This document shows positions 23,916 through 36,243 of a stretch of DNA of 64,000 nt, piece by piece (the stretch's first letter is position 1; each line of letters starts with the position of its first letter). Source of the stretch: Pratylenchus scribneri (lineage: Eukaryota > Nematoda > Chromadorea > Rhabditida > Pratylenchidae); NCBI GenBank assembly GCA_030063045.1, contig JAQSEB010000040.1:1054001-1118000 (forward strand). The letters are read 5' to 3'. Both the position numbers and the translations under genes were made by a program. The notes under the pieces are model-generated. The model was not told the DNA's origin, did not search any database, and saw only the letters and a program-made list of their open reading frames with translations.

Positions 23916-25078
23916 ACTATTTTGCTTTAATTTAAACAGCAAATTATTTTGAATTTCTAAATTAATAAATAATATCATCGTATAAATGTCGTCTCATTTT
24001 TTTTATTGGACAAAGAATTAAATAAATTATTTTTCTTTTTTTTCTAAATTTTTTATCACAATTTTATTGAAGAAAATGTAAATGTATTTTAAAACAACTA
24101 TTTTATAAATTTTAGTTATGGAATTAGTAATTGATGGAACGATTATCTAACTACCGTTCACATTTCACCCATATGTATTTCCCCTTAGGAATCAGAAAAT
24201 TCAAATTTTCCATTGAAATTTGCAGATAATAAAAAATTTAAGAATTTTTTTGCCCAATGTGAAAATACTCTATCCAATCAAATTTATTTATGATATTGCC
24301 TAGGGAAATATAAATTATAGTTTAAATGGAAATGTAAAGTTGACTGGATTTGTCAAATGGAAAATCGCAAATACAAAGAAGAATAACTAATCCTGTATAA
24401 AATTCCACATTTTTATTTTATTTTGATGAGGAAAAAATAATATTCAAATATCATGCCCCTGGATTTAAAAATTGAAAATGTTAAGGTCCCCCTGGGTCGA
24501 TATTAGGAAAAAGAGTCGAAATATTTTTGTGGTCAAATTATGGCTTAATCTTCTTGGCTTGATGATCTGCTGATCGCGAATATATACCATTAGTTTCGCA
24601 TAAAACTCAAAAATAAAAAAAAGTTATAACCATTTTTATCTCCACATTACTATAATGCTAACAAGATTTTTATTTTAGGATTAAAGCTTAAACTATAATT
24701 AAAATTCTGTGGCCTCGGAGCATAACAATGGCTGCAATTTGTGCATTGAATTCTCACCATTTTGCATGGGTTTAGGAATTTTTTATTGTGGTAAAAAATA
24801 GTTAATAGCTAAAATTCTCTCACTGTAAAAATTTAATTTGATGAAAATAAAAAAAATAATTTAAAAAAGGTACTTTTTTTGTAGACAAAATTTCTTCTTT
24901 GACAAAACAGTTTTTGACTTATAATAAATCAGAAAACGGTCTTAGACCCTACAAACCTTATACAAAACTTTTCTTATTTCTTCCAATTATTTTTAAAATT
25001 ATTACAATAATTTATTTTTCAAAAATATTATAAAATAAGCGAAAATCAAAAATTGTGAAAAATGTCTCCTTTTTTGCA
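23916..25078. other. Gene-free spacer
   Basis: AT-rich with no supported gene. About 24900-24960 resembles 13310-13380 (TTTTTGA, then AATCAGGAAAA, then TTAGACCTAACAAACCTTAT type), a low-copy dispersed repeat. Confidence 0.35.
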
Positions 25079-25086
25079 ATTCCAAC
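25079..25086. repeat. 8-bp target-site duplication (left)
   Basis: ATTCCAAC, repeated at 25553-25560 directly outside the element ends. Confidence 0.85.
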
Positions 25087-25552
25087 CAGGGCTGCCAGAT
25101 GGTTTTTCACTTTGGGGGGCATTTTGGTATAAAAAAGGGGGCATTTGGGGGGCATTTCCGCTAAAAAGGGGGCATTTTGGGGGGCAGTTTTTAAAAAGTG
25201 CCAAAAATGCGAAAAATTTTGCCAATAATGGCCGCGCAGCGAAAAATTAGACCAAAAAATGGCCGCGCAGCGAAAAATTAGACCAAAAAATGGCCGCGCA
25301 GCGAAAAATTAGACCAAAAAATGGCCGCGCAGCGAAAAATTAGACCAAAAAATGGCCGCGCAGCGAAAAAATTGACCAAAAAATTGGCGCGCAGCGAAAA
25401 ATTTTGAAGAAAAATGACCCATTTGGGGAAAATTTTAACAAAAAATCAAAAGGGGGCATTTGGGGGGCAACTCGGCTCGGGGGGCAAAAAAGGGGGCAAA
25501 ATCCAAAAAAGGGGGCAAATGCCCCCCGTGGGTGGGTATTCTGGCAGCCCTG
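25087..25552. mobile_element. Non-autonomous hAT-type element with minisatellite cargo, 466 bp
   Basis: Terminal inverted repeat CAGGGCTGCCAGA at both ends, flanked by perfect 8-bp duplications (ATTCCAAC). The interior holds G-run motifs (GGGGGCATTTGGGG) and about five tandem 31-bp units containing ATGGCCGCGCAGCGAAAAAT. The element at 36378 carries the same 31-bp unit, so the two belong to one family. Confidence 0.9.
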
Positions 25553-26835
25553 ATTCCAACTCGTAATTATAGAAAAATTGAATCAATTTATTCTATGAGA
25601 TGTAATATTTTTAACAAAAATTATCTCAATTTTTCTACAAGGAATTTAAATGGAGAAATTTTTGGTAACTTATCTTTTTTTTGGTTAAAAAAATTTGCCA
25701 TTTTATAGGTAACACTTCTTTTGAAAATATAACTTTTTTTTATTTTATTTTAGAATTTTTCATTTTTTAATTTAAATATTGGTCCTTCTAGTCGTTCTCC
25801 TTTTTTCTAATTTAATCCAAAAATTATGTAAATTTATTGAAAATTGAATCAAATTATTTTATGAGATTTAAAATATTTCAAATTTTTTAAAAGAAAAATC
25901 TCAATTTTTTGAAAAGAAATTACTTCCTTTATCACAGAAGTCAGAATCAAATCTTAATTTCAATTTCAACTTTATATAAATTTTCTATAAAAGAAATTTT
26001 CTGAATAATGAAGCCAAATAATTAATTGTTCGGATCGGCTGCCGGCTGAATTTAAATAGAATTTTAGATTAATTATTTTATTCCTAAATTAAAAATTTCT
26101 GACATGTTTTTCTTGTTATGAAAATCTACCATTTATACACTTCTTTTGTAGGCATAATTATTTTAAATTTTATTTTAATTTTTTAATTTAATATTCGACA
26201 ATGGTTTGTTCGCGGTTTATCAAATTTAATCCAAAAAGTGATTTAAATTTATAGTAAATTGGAACAATTTATTTTATGAAATGAAAAATTTGTATACTTT
26301 TTTAAAAAATTTTTTTGTACATGGTTTATCAACTATCAAAATAAAATCCTCATTTCAATTTTTAACTCTAATAAAAATCTTAAAACTAAATTGTATTATT
26401 TTTATAAAAAATTGCAATAATAAAAATTTATGTAAGGATCTTCATTCTTTTGTATCGTATCTTCTAATGCCGTCGGTAAGAAAATCTACTATTTTATAAT
26501 AAGTGACACTTCGTAATTATAATTTTTAATTTTGTTTTAAAATTTATTTTTTTATTCGCTCCGCGCTTTTGTGTGATTTTTTAAATTATCAAAAAATCTA
26601 TGCAAATTTATAGAAAATCGGATAAATTTATTTTATGTGATGTAAAATTTTTTACCATTTTTAATAAAAACACAATTTTTAGATAAAGAATTATTCCGCT
26701 ATCAACAGTCAAGTCAAACAAATCCTAATTTCAAAACTCTAAATTTATTCCAAAATAAATTTACATTTAAATAATTCCAATAATTTAAATTTTATTTTGA
26801 CCAATTTTCCCAATCTCTAACCATCCCATTTTCAA

Positions 26836-26901
26836 AAAACTTGATTGCAACCAAATTTTTCCATTGCCAATTTTCCAACATAAATGGTTGGCGCATAATT
26901 A
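26836..26901 (-). pseudogene. BCAT exon fragment (active-site region), truncated
   Basis: After a good acceptor (CAG) the minus strand encodes NYAPTIYVGKLAMEKFGCNQV and then stops. This is the start of the BCAT exon seen complete at 39126-39275. The truncation point joins sequence also found beside the 40643 fragment (GGTTAGAGATTGGGAAAATT type), a recurrent breakpoint. Confidence 0.75.
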
Positions 26902-27441
26902 CTGAAAAATATTTATTATCTATTTCTATTTTTTTTTTGAAATTTTCTATAATTAAAATATTTATAAAAAAAATTAAAAACAATAATATTTAATATAAAA
27001 AAAATTATTGGAATAAACATAATTATATTAATTATTTTGTTAAATTTGTTAAAATTTATTTAATTTTAAATATTCGCCAGTGTTTATCGGCATTTTTATT
27101 AAATTTTATCCAAAATTGATTTAAAATTTAAAGAAGATTGAGTTATTTATTTTATGGGATGCAAAATTTGTGAACTTTTTAATCAAAAATCTCATTTTTT
27201 TATATAAAGAATTATTATCAACTATCTTAAATTAAATCCCAATTTCAATTCTAAATAAATTTATTCCAAATTAAATTTTCAAAAATTTTACATAAAATTC
27301 CCATAATATGAATTTTATTTTGACCAAATTTTCATAATTTTTAACCAGCCAATTTTTATCCTCCAACGCCACCGGCGGGAAAGGACTTGCCACACTGGGA
27401 TCAGCCAAAACAGTGACAAGTTGAAGACCAGTCTGGAAATA

Positions 27442-28754
27442 CCCAGGGTCGCATTTTTTGGTCGAAATTCTGAGAATGATGTTGACATGTGTGGGATTTC
27501 AGAGTTATAACCAAAATGGAAATACGAAAATTCTGGAAATATAATTAAGATAATACAATTTTGAGAATGATTCTAAAAATATAACTCATTTCCATTCTCA
27601 GAATATACGTTAAAAATGAACGAAAAAATGAATTGTCAAAATATTTGGAATTTTGGAAATATTTTAAAAATAAAATTCATTTCAAAATCCATTTTCAGCC
27701 TTATTTTCAGCATGCATTCTCAAAATTGATCAAAAAATGATCTTCAAAATGCCATAATTCTCAAAATCCATTTTCATCTTATTTTAAGCATGTATTCTTA
27801 AAATTGGGCAAAAAATGTATTTTAAAAATGGCACCATTTTCAAAATATTTTGAGAATATTCCGAGACAAAATTTTCATTATTTAGTGCCAAAATAGGCCA
27901 AAAATTTTTTCCAAAACTCAACAAAGTTCCCGCGCACCCGGATTTCGAGAATCGCAGGATCCCGCGCACTCGGGAATCCCAGGATCTCGCGCATCCGGAT
28001 CTCGAGAATCCCAAGATCCCGCGCACTCGGGAGTCTTAGGACCTCGCGCGAGTCGAGTCCCAACGGCTAATACACCGGAAGCATGCCCCAAAGGGGCAGC
28101 AGCCATGTTTTCCCCTTATAAATCTGGGTGCTATATGGGCTAAAGGGTAAAAAAATTTTATGAGAAGCACACAATAGGAGGAAATAGATAGGAGCCATCT
28201 CTGATCGTCCAACAGAAATAGTACGCATTTTACCATTGTAAAAAAAGAACAAATTAGGAAATATTCTGAAAATCAGTTCCAATTTTAAGAATATTTTATC
28301 ATAAATTTTCAAAATTAATTCTGAAAATGAGTAGAACATAAATGGTGAAAATCTTACTATTCTGAATATATTCTGAGATTTCTTCAATTTTAAAAAGCAT
28401 TTTTATTTTGATTTTAAAAATAATTCTGAAAATGTGTATGAAAATAATTGTGAAAATAGCTTAATTCACAACATATTCCAAGAATTCGAGTATTCTTAGC
28501 CTATTTTTAAAATAAAGATATTACAAAAATATTCTGAAATTTATAACATTTTGAGAATTTATTTTCATATTATTTTTTGATTCATTTTCAAAATTGGTCT
28601 AAAAATAGATTCCAAAATGATGAACATTTAATAATGCTTTTCAGAATTCTTTTATTTTCGATATATTTTATAAATTACATTATTTTAAAATTATTTTCAT
28701 AATTTGATGAAATCTTCAAAATAATTTGCTCTGTATTTTTTTTGTGACCCTGGG
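27442..28754. mobile_element. Tc1/mariner-like non-autonomous element, 1313 bp
   Basis: The ends are inverted repeats (CCCAGGGTCGCATTTTTT at the left, the near reverse complement with TGACCCTGGG at the right), and the dinucleotide TA stands on each side, as expected for Tc1/mariner insertion. The interior holds many TTCTGAGAAT-like motifs and no transposase. It interrupts a BCAT exon, which gives an exact empty-site reconstruction. Confidence 0.7.
27931..28050. repeat. GC-rich tandem repeat inside the TA element
   Basis: About four units of roughly 30 bp with CCCGCGCACTCGGGA and ATCCCAGGATC motifs, far richer in GC than the surroundings. Open frames here (RGILGFSRSGCA-like) are repeat by-products. 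Confidence 0.75.
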
Positions 28755-29352
28755 TAAGCACAAACTGGGCCACTGATCACGTAAAGTTTTGCTGCCTTTG
28801 GACTTGACAGTTCCAGTGTGGCATAAAATTTCTTTTGCAAATTTATTTTTTTAAATTTTAATTTATTTTAAATATATTCGATTTTAGCATCCGATTTTTT
28901 ATTAGATTACATTAAAAATTGAGTTAAATTTATAGAAAATTGAATTCATTTAATTTATGAGATTAAAATTTTTGTACAATTTTTTAAAATTTTTTTATAA
29001 TTTTCAGATTTCTGCTGGCTTTTGCCCACTTGAGATTATGATAACATTTTTAAAATTTATTTTATTTTTTAAATTTTTCAAATATTCGGTGGCTTGAGCG
29101 CATCCTTTTTATAAAAATTTATCCAAAAATTCTTTGAAAATTATAGAAAATTTCATCCATTTATTTTATGAGATTAAAATTTTTGGACCTTTTTTAGAAA
29201 ATTTTATAATTTTCAAATTTTTGTTGGCTTTTGTCCGCTTAAGATAATGAAATTCTACCATTTTATTTGTAATATTTTTTTAAAATTTTTAAAATTTATT
29301 TTTTTTTAAATTAATCTTTTCAAATATTCGCACATTGTTTAGCCCATTTTTA

Positions 29353-29487
29353 TCACGTTGGAATAGGAAGATGTTCATGACGCCAAATTCTGTCAATTTT
29401 TCATCCTCTCCGGAGAGCCATAAAACTTGATGACATCCATATTTTTCCATTGCCAATTTTCCAGCATTAATGGTTGGCGCATAATTA
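29353..29487 (-). pseudogene. BCAT exon with lost acceptor, fused to repeat core
   Basis: Encodes NYAPTINAGKLAMEKYGC followed by HQVLWLSGEDEKLTEFG, matching the BCAT active-site exon (QVLWLYGEDHQITEVGTMN in animals). The expected CAG acceptor reads CAC, so it cannot splice normally. Its 3' end runs into the TTTTTATC anchor of the dispersed repeat at about 29346-29353 instead of an intron. Confidence 0.8.
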
Positions 29488-31166
29488 GTGAAAATATTTT
29501 TTGATTCATTTATTTCGAACTTCTTTTTTTGTTTGCAATTTTCGATATTTAAAATATTTATAAAAATTAAAAAAAAATATATAATATAAACCAAATTATT
29601 GGAATAAATATAATATTATATTTTATTAATTTTGTTAAAATTTATTTAATTTTAAATATTAGTCAGGGTTTGTTCGGTGTTTTTATTAAATTTTATCCAA
29701 AAATTAATGTGAATTTATAAAAAATTGAACCAAATTATTTTATGAGATGTAAAGAACTTTTTTGAAGAAAATTTTTCTATTTTTTTTTATAAATGGAATT
29801 TATTATTTTATTAACAGTCAAAATCAAATCTTTATTTCAATTTTTAATTTTCTAATAATTTCGTCAAATCTAATACATATTTTAAATAGATTTTACTTTA
29901 TCATTTTTATTTTTTAAGATGGATATTGAGAGAAAAATTCCAAATTTTTGAACAAAAAAAAAGACGCCATAATAATCAATTCCAGCAATTGGCAAAATGT
30001 CGAAACTTTTCTATAATTTTTTTTTCAATTTACTTCAAATAATTTCATTCTTTTTTATACAATTGCTTTTTTAAATAATTTTTTCCATTAAAATTCATTT
30101 CTATGTGAAATTTTTAATATTATTTTAAATAAAAATTAATTTAATTTTGTTTTAATTTTATAAATAATTGATGATAACACAAATAATATTCGTATTTTTA
30201 AACATTTTTATGGGTGATTTAAATTATATTTTGAAACTCATAAATTTTTTCAATAAATTTTCCTTTTATTTGGAATATATAAGACAATAAACAAACAAAA
30301 CAACCATCAGGAATTTCGAAAAATTATTATAAACAAAATTAAAATAAAAAAGCAAAATTAAATATGTGCTTATTTTTTGCTACATTCAATGAATGAACCA
30401 CTGCTGATTAAATTAATTCAAGAAATTGATTGGTATTTCTTACCCTTTTTGTGCCACTATTCAAATTTTTTGGATCATTCATCGAAGGATAAAAAGTGAA
30501 GAATTCAAGGAATTGATGGGCAGCGGTTCACCAATTTAAATTTGAGTGTGCCAAAATTTATCGGCGGAAAATATTCACCTTAAATTTTCTACATCCGTTA
30601 TTTTGTCGCATTTTAATATTAATTTTTAATTCTATAAATAAATTTATTTCAGATCGCATTATTTTTATATAAAATTGCAATAATATATGAATTTTCTGAA
30701 TAATGGAGCCAAATAATTTAATTGTACAACTCGGGCTGTGCTGAGTTCAAATAGAAAAAAATCAGTTATTTATAATTATAGTATTAGTAAATTAAAAAAT
30801 TTATGGCAAATATTTCTTTTTTTTTGAGAAAATTTACCATTTTTATTATAATTCTTTTTTTGTAAGATAAGTATATTTTTTAATTTTTTAAAAATATATT
30901 TAAATATTCGTCGATCATTACATCATTTTGAATCAAATTTTATCCAAAAAATTGATGTAAATTTAAAGAAAATTGAATCAATTTAATTTATGAGATGTAA
31001 AATCTTCGAAGAAAAATCTTATTTTTTGTGAATGTATAAATAAGGGGAAAAATGAGTAATTTTGTTGAGGGAAATGTAAAAAAATAGAAAAAAAATTCAA
31101 GGATCCCAGATATCGTCTTAAGAAGTCACTTCATATATTTTTATGAAGTAATTCAAGATTCTTGTA

Positions 31167-31800
31167 GTGTATTTTTGTTCGAAATGCCATCAAGCCATGT
31201 CAAGTCAAAGTCATGCAACATGCAATTTGCAAATTTAATATTAAATTTCATTCATTTAGATAATTCTTTCATAAATTTTTGAAAATATACATAAAATTTC
31301 AACTCATAAAATATTTGCAATTAAAATCTTATATTAACCCCATTTGACTCTAATTTTTATTAAAATGATGAAGTTGGATACCTGCAAAAAATTTTTAAAA
31401 AATAAAATCAAAAATTAATGATATTTTTATTTTCGCCTCAATATTATAATATGAGAATGTGAAAAAAAATGAAATGAAAATAAATGTTTTTATAAATCAG
31501 GGATGCGGATGGGCCCAGAAATTCGGGTACTGCCATAATTTTTTCTCAAAAATATTTTTTGAGTAAAATTTTTTTAATTGATATTCCTTGAAAAAAAATT
31601 ATCCAAAAATGATGGGATAAAATTAAATTTAAAACTACGGTTCGGGCGGCATGTGCTCATCCCCGAAATTAAATAAATTTTTTGATTAATATTAATTAGA
31701 CAAAAAAATAGAATTTTATTTAGAAATATTCACTACATACATATGTAATTAAAAAAATAAAACTAAAAATTATAATTTCAATAAATTTATTTTTAATTAA
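31167..31800. repeat. Duplicated segment, copy 1
   Basis: About 600 bp shared with 34693-35240. Landmarks include ATGCCATCAAGCC, GTCAAGTCAAAGTCATG, AGAAATTCGGGTAC and TTCGGGCGGCATGTGCTCAT. The inner part (about 31499-31665) starts GGGATGCGGATGGG and ends with a partial reverse complement, so it may be a small element carried in the duplication. Confidence 0.75.
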
Positions 31801-32411
31801 ATAAATCATAATTGTATTTTTTTTACATGATTTCAATTCTTCATTTTTAATTTCATATTTTTTGGATAAATTATTTTTGAATGCAAAATAAAAATCAATT
31901 AATTTTTCATATATATACTGTATTTAATTTAAAGGTTATCTTCATAATATTTTATTTTAATTATTAATTTTTGAATAATTAATAAATTGAGCCAAATATT
32001 TATTCGATTTTGAACTAGTCTGAGAATTAAGTTAAAATAGATAATTTCAGTTAATTATTTTATGGGCATATGTTTGAAAATTTTTGGAAAATTTTTCTTT
32101 TATTGTTACAAAATTCTATTGTTTCCTTTGTAATTTTTTTTCATATCTTGGCATTTTTAAAAATTTCTTTAATTTTTTTTTAAATTTAAATTTTATTTTA
32201 AATATTCGTTTTATTTTCAACGAAATTTTATTAAATTTCGTCCAAAAATGGTTGTAAATTTATAGATAATTGAATCAAATTATTTATGAGATCAAAATTT
32301 TTGGACAATAATTGAAAATTTCTTGAAAATTTTTTTTATTTGTTTAATAAAATTCTACCATTTTATAGGTATCAATCTTTTGTAGCTTTAACATTTTTTA
32401 TTTTTTTTTTT

Positions 32412-33353
32412 GGTACTATCCCATTAGCGGGGGGGGGGGGCAGCAGGGCTGGGTATCGTATCGTTTATCGTTATCGTATATCGTGAAATATCGTGTTTTT
32501 GGCACATATCGTTTATCGTTATCGTCTATCGTTTTTCCGGGATTATCGTGCGAAATACACCCCCTAAAAATGACTTTTCGGAAGAAAAATTTTTTTTGAT
32601 TTTTTGAGGACAAAGCCATTTTTGGCTTGAATTTTTACCTGGCGGGGCCATTTTTAACTTATTCCCTCAACGAGGCCATTTTTTGATAATTATATTCGGC
32701 CATAGCCCAAAACTTGGCTTTATAATTAAAATTTTATGCAATTTTTGTATCGATCATTTAAAATAATAAAAAAGTACAAAAAATTAGAAATCAAGCCCTT
32801 CTTGCCGCATCAGATAATTTTGGCTAAATGCGAAAGCCCTACTGGACTATTAGCTGCTTATAATCAGGTTTTTTGTTTTTTAAACAGCTAGACAATATTT
32901 TATTAATTTAAGAAAGGGTTTTAAAAAATTTTTTTTCATCAGCACTATTAAAAAATTTTGATTTTAATTACTTAGAAAAAAAATTTCAAAAAAAAATCGT
33001 TATCGTTTATCGTGAAATATCGTGTTTTTGGCCCATTTTTTATCGTATCGTAATCGTGATCGTGTTTTGGAAACCTATCGTTTATCGTTATCGTGTATCG
33101 TTTTTTATTTTTCGATTTTGCCCAGCCCTGGGGGGCAGGTTAATAACGGGGGGGGGGGGGGGGGTGGGGGCAGCCGATTTACACTTGCCCCCCCCCCCGT
33201 TATTGACCGTCCGTCGTTAATATATAGATCTTATAATTTATTATATATTAACGACCGGATGGTCATTATAGGGGGGGGGGGGGCAAGTGTAAATCGGCTG
33301 CCCCCCCTCCCCCCCCGTTATTGACCTGCCCCCCCCGCTAATGGGATAGTACC
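32412..33353. mobile_element. Foldback element with G/C-run arms, host of a nested hAT
   Basis: The outer termini are long inverted repeats (GGTACTATCCCATTAGCGGG at the left, the exact reverse complement at the right). Inside lie runs of 10-19 G or C, mirrored blocks (GCAAGTGTAAATCGGCTGCC) and a palindromic AT centre near 33220-33250. Removing the nested element (687 bp plus one 8-bp duplication) leaves a palindrome of about 247 bp. It sits in an oligo-T tract, so its own target duplication is ambiguous. Confidence 0.8.
32444..33130. mobile_element. hAT-type element nested in the foldback element, 687 bp
   Basis: Terminal inverted repeats CAGGGCTGGG / CCCAGCCCTG with perfect 8-bp duplications GGGGGCAG at 32436-32443 and 33131-33138. 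Both ends carry arrays of TATCGTTTATCGTTATCG, probable transposase-binding repeats. No transposase frame. Confidence 0.9.
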
Positions 33354-33696
33354 TTTTTTTTAATTTAAATTTTATTTTAAATATACTTGTCCAAAGATTC
33401 TGTCGATAATTAAATTTTATCCAAAAATTGAAGAAATTTATAGAAAATTGAATCAATTTCTTTTATGAGATATTAACAAAATAATAAATATTTTAGAATA
33501 AATTATAAGCACGAGGAAAAAGAAATTTTCAACAATTCCCATAAATTGTTTTAATTAATTTTTTTGATAATTTAAAAAAACTACAAACCATAAAGAATTT
33601 CTTTTCCTTTTAATTTAAATTTTATTTTTTCGAACTATAAAATAAAAAATCCCACACACATCTTGTTCAATGATTAAAAAAAACTAAAAAAAATAC

Positions 33697-33798
33697 CGGC
33701 AATGAAGCACTTGCAGCCGCCAGTCTCATTTGAGCCATAACTCGCCGAAATGTTTTCGTATTTCATTCCCTCAAAAAAGAAGGGTTCATAATGGAAAA
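33697..33798 (-). pseudogene. Degenerate BCAT exon (FEGMK region)
   Basis: Matches the exon at 44714-44846: IFHY, then FFFEGMK, then an internal deletion, then MAQMRLAAASASLP in another frame. The acceptor has become TG. Clearly non-functional. Confidence 0.65.
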
Positions 33799-34692
33799 TC
33801 AGCAGAATTTAAATGTGGAAAATGGAAATTAAAATTCGATTAAAAATTTTTTTTTTAAATTAAAATTTCATTTTAAATATTCGTTGCATATTCTGGTGTT
33901 CTTTTATTAAATTTCATTCAAAGATTTATTCAAATTTATAATAAATTGAATCCATTTATTTTATGAGATGTAAAATTTTTGGAAAATATTTAACGAAAAA
34001 TTTTTAATTTTCAGATTTGTGCCGGCGTTGCCTTTGTAGTTTACAAATCATTGAATTTAAACGTAGAATGAATGACCTATAATTAGGTTGAAAAAAAAAT
34101 TTTGGCTCCTTTTTTCGAGACGCAACAAAAGAAGGATTTAACAATTTTATTTGATTACTTGGTTAATTTTTTAAATTTAAATTTTATTAAATATTCGAGT
34201 CAAAGTCAAAGAAGATGGACTTTCAAAATTGATTTAAATTTATAGAATATTGTATCCATTTATTTTATGAGATTGAAATTTTTCGATAATTTTGAAAGAA
34301 AAATTTTTTTAATTACAGATTTGTGTGGCGTGAATAGTTGTTCCTTGGTATAATAAATTGTAAATTCTATCATATTATTTTTAAACATTTCTTTTGCATA
34401 TTTTTTTTTAATTTTAGTTTTATTTTAAATATATTCTGTTTTGCCATTATCCTTTTTTATTAGATTACATTTAAAAATTGAGTTAAATTTATAGAAAAAT
34501 GAATCCATTTATTTTATTAGATGTAAAATTTTTGTACAATTTTTTAAAAAATTTTATTTATAATTTTCAAATTTGTGTAGGCTTTCTCGTGTGATTTGCA
34601 GACAGATCATTGACCTATAGAAATTGATTAAAAATATTTATTTTTTTATTGCATATCGCTCTGAATTTTTATGAATAATTCAAATTTTTTGA

Positions 34693-35240
34693 AGCGTATT
34701 TTTTGTTCGAAATACCATCAAGCCTTATCAAGTCAAAGTCATGTAATTTGCAAATTTCATTCATTTAGATAATTCTTTCATAAATTTTTGAAAATGTTCA
34801 TAAAATTTCAACTCATAAAATGTTTGCAATTAAAATCTTATATTAACCCCACTAGACTCTTTTATTAAAATGATGAAGTCGGATACCTGCAAAAAATTTT
34901 TAAGAAAATAAAATCAAAAATTAATGATATTTTTATTTTCGCCTCAATATTGTGGGATATGGACGGGGGCAGAAATTCGGGTACGGCCATAATTTTTTCT
35001 CAAAAATATTTTTCGAGTAAAATTTTTTTAATTGATATTCCTTAGAAAAAAATATCCAAAAATGATGTGATAAAATTAAATTTAAAGATCGGTTCGGGCG
35101 GCATGTGCTCATCGCTGAAAATAAATAAATTTTTTGAATAGTATTAATTATGACTAAAATAAAATAAAATTTTATTTAGAAATCTTCACTACATACATAT
35201 GTAATTAAAAAAAATAAAACTAAAAATTATAACAATAAAT
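34693..35240. repeat. Duplicated segment, copy 2
   Basis: Second copy of the segment described at 31167-31800, with small indels. Confidence 0.75.
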
Positions 35241-36243
35241 TTTATTTTTTTTTCGTTATCTTGAATTTTTAAAAATTTTCTTTAAATTTATTTAAATTTA
35301 AATTTTATTTTAAATATTCGTTGTATTGTCGACGTATTTATTAAATTTCATACAAAAATTATTGTAAATTTATAGTAAATCGATTCCATTAATTTTATGA
35401 GATTTAAATTTTTGGACAATAATTAAAAATTTCTTGAAAATTTTTTCTTTTATGATTATTAAAATTTTATACCATTTCTTTTCAACCTTATTTAACATTT
35501 TTAAAATTATATTTTTTTTAAATATTCGTTCCATTTCCCATCCCTTTTTATTAAATTTCACCCAAAAATTGATGTAAATTTATATAAAATTGATCTATTT
35601 ATTTTATGAGATGTAAATTTTTAAACATTTTTTAAAAATTTATCTGAAGTGTTTGCAGATGGTCTGATAATTTTTACTAATTTATCCAAAAATTGATGTT
35701 AATTTATAGAAAATAGAGTCAATTTATTTTATGGGATGTAAAATTTTTGACCTTTTTAAAGAAAAATCATAGTTTTTAGATAGAGAATAATTTCGCTATC
35801 AGCAATCAAGATCAAATCCCAATTTCAATTTTTAATTGTATAAATAAATTTATTTAAAACTAAGCTTTCATAAATTAATAATATAAATTTTCTAAATAAT
35901 GGAGCAATTATTCGACCCGGATTGGCCTGAGATCAATTTTAGTTAATCATTTTATTCTAAATTAATAAAATTCTCCAATTTTGGTCAAGAAAATTTACAA
36001 TATTATAAGAATTTTTTTGTAAATATAATTTTAAAAAAAAATTTATTTTAAATGTATTTTTCATCACGTGCTTTGCTTTGTAAACTTTACCGAAAAATTG
36101 ATGTAAATTTCTAGAAAAATGAACCAATTTATTTTATGGAAAAATTTTTAAACATTTTTTAAAATTTTATTTTATAATATTATTCGCACAATGCTCGTCT
36201 GCTTTTTATCAAATTTCATCGAAAAATTGGTGTAAACAATTAT

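Larger units (their letters stand above)
27320..28812 (-). pseudogene. BCAT exon split by a TA-flanked transposon
   Basis: The minus-strand coding sequence reads ATLELSSPKAAKLYVISGP at 28812-28757 and resumes with YFQTGLQLVTVLADPSVA at 27441-27380, exactly across the element 27442-28754. Beyond PSVA the frame is shifted relative to the copy at 40643. Together the two halves are the middle of branched-chain aminotransferase, the PLP enzyme that transaminates Val, Leu and Ile. Confidence 0.75.

Noticed and set aside
27784..28387. Overlapping minus-strand open frames in the TA-flanked element
   Set aside because: They translate a GC-rich tandem repeat in several frames and match nothing recognisable.
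33022..33456. Gly-rich and Pro-rich open frames around 33.1-33.4 kb
   Set aside because: They are translations of G and C runs in the foldback element.
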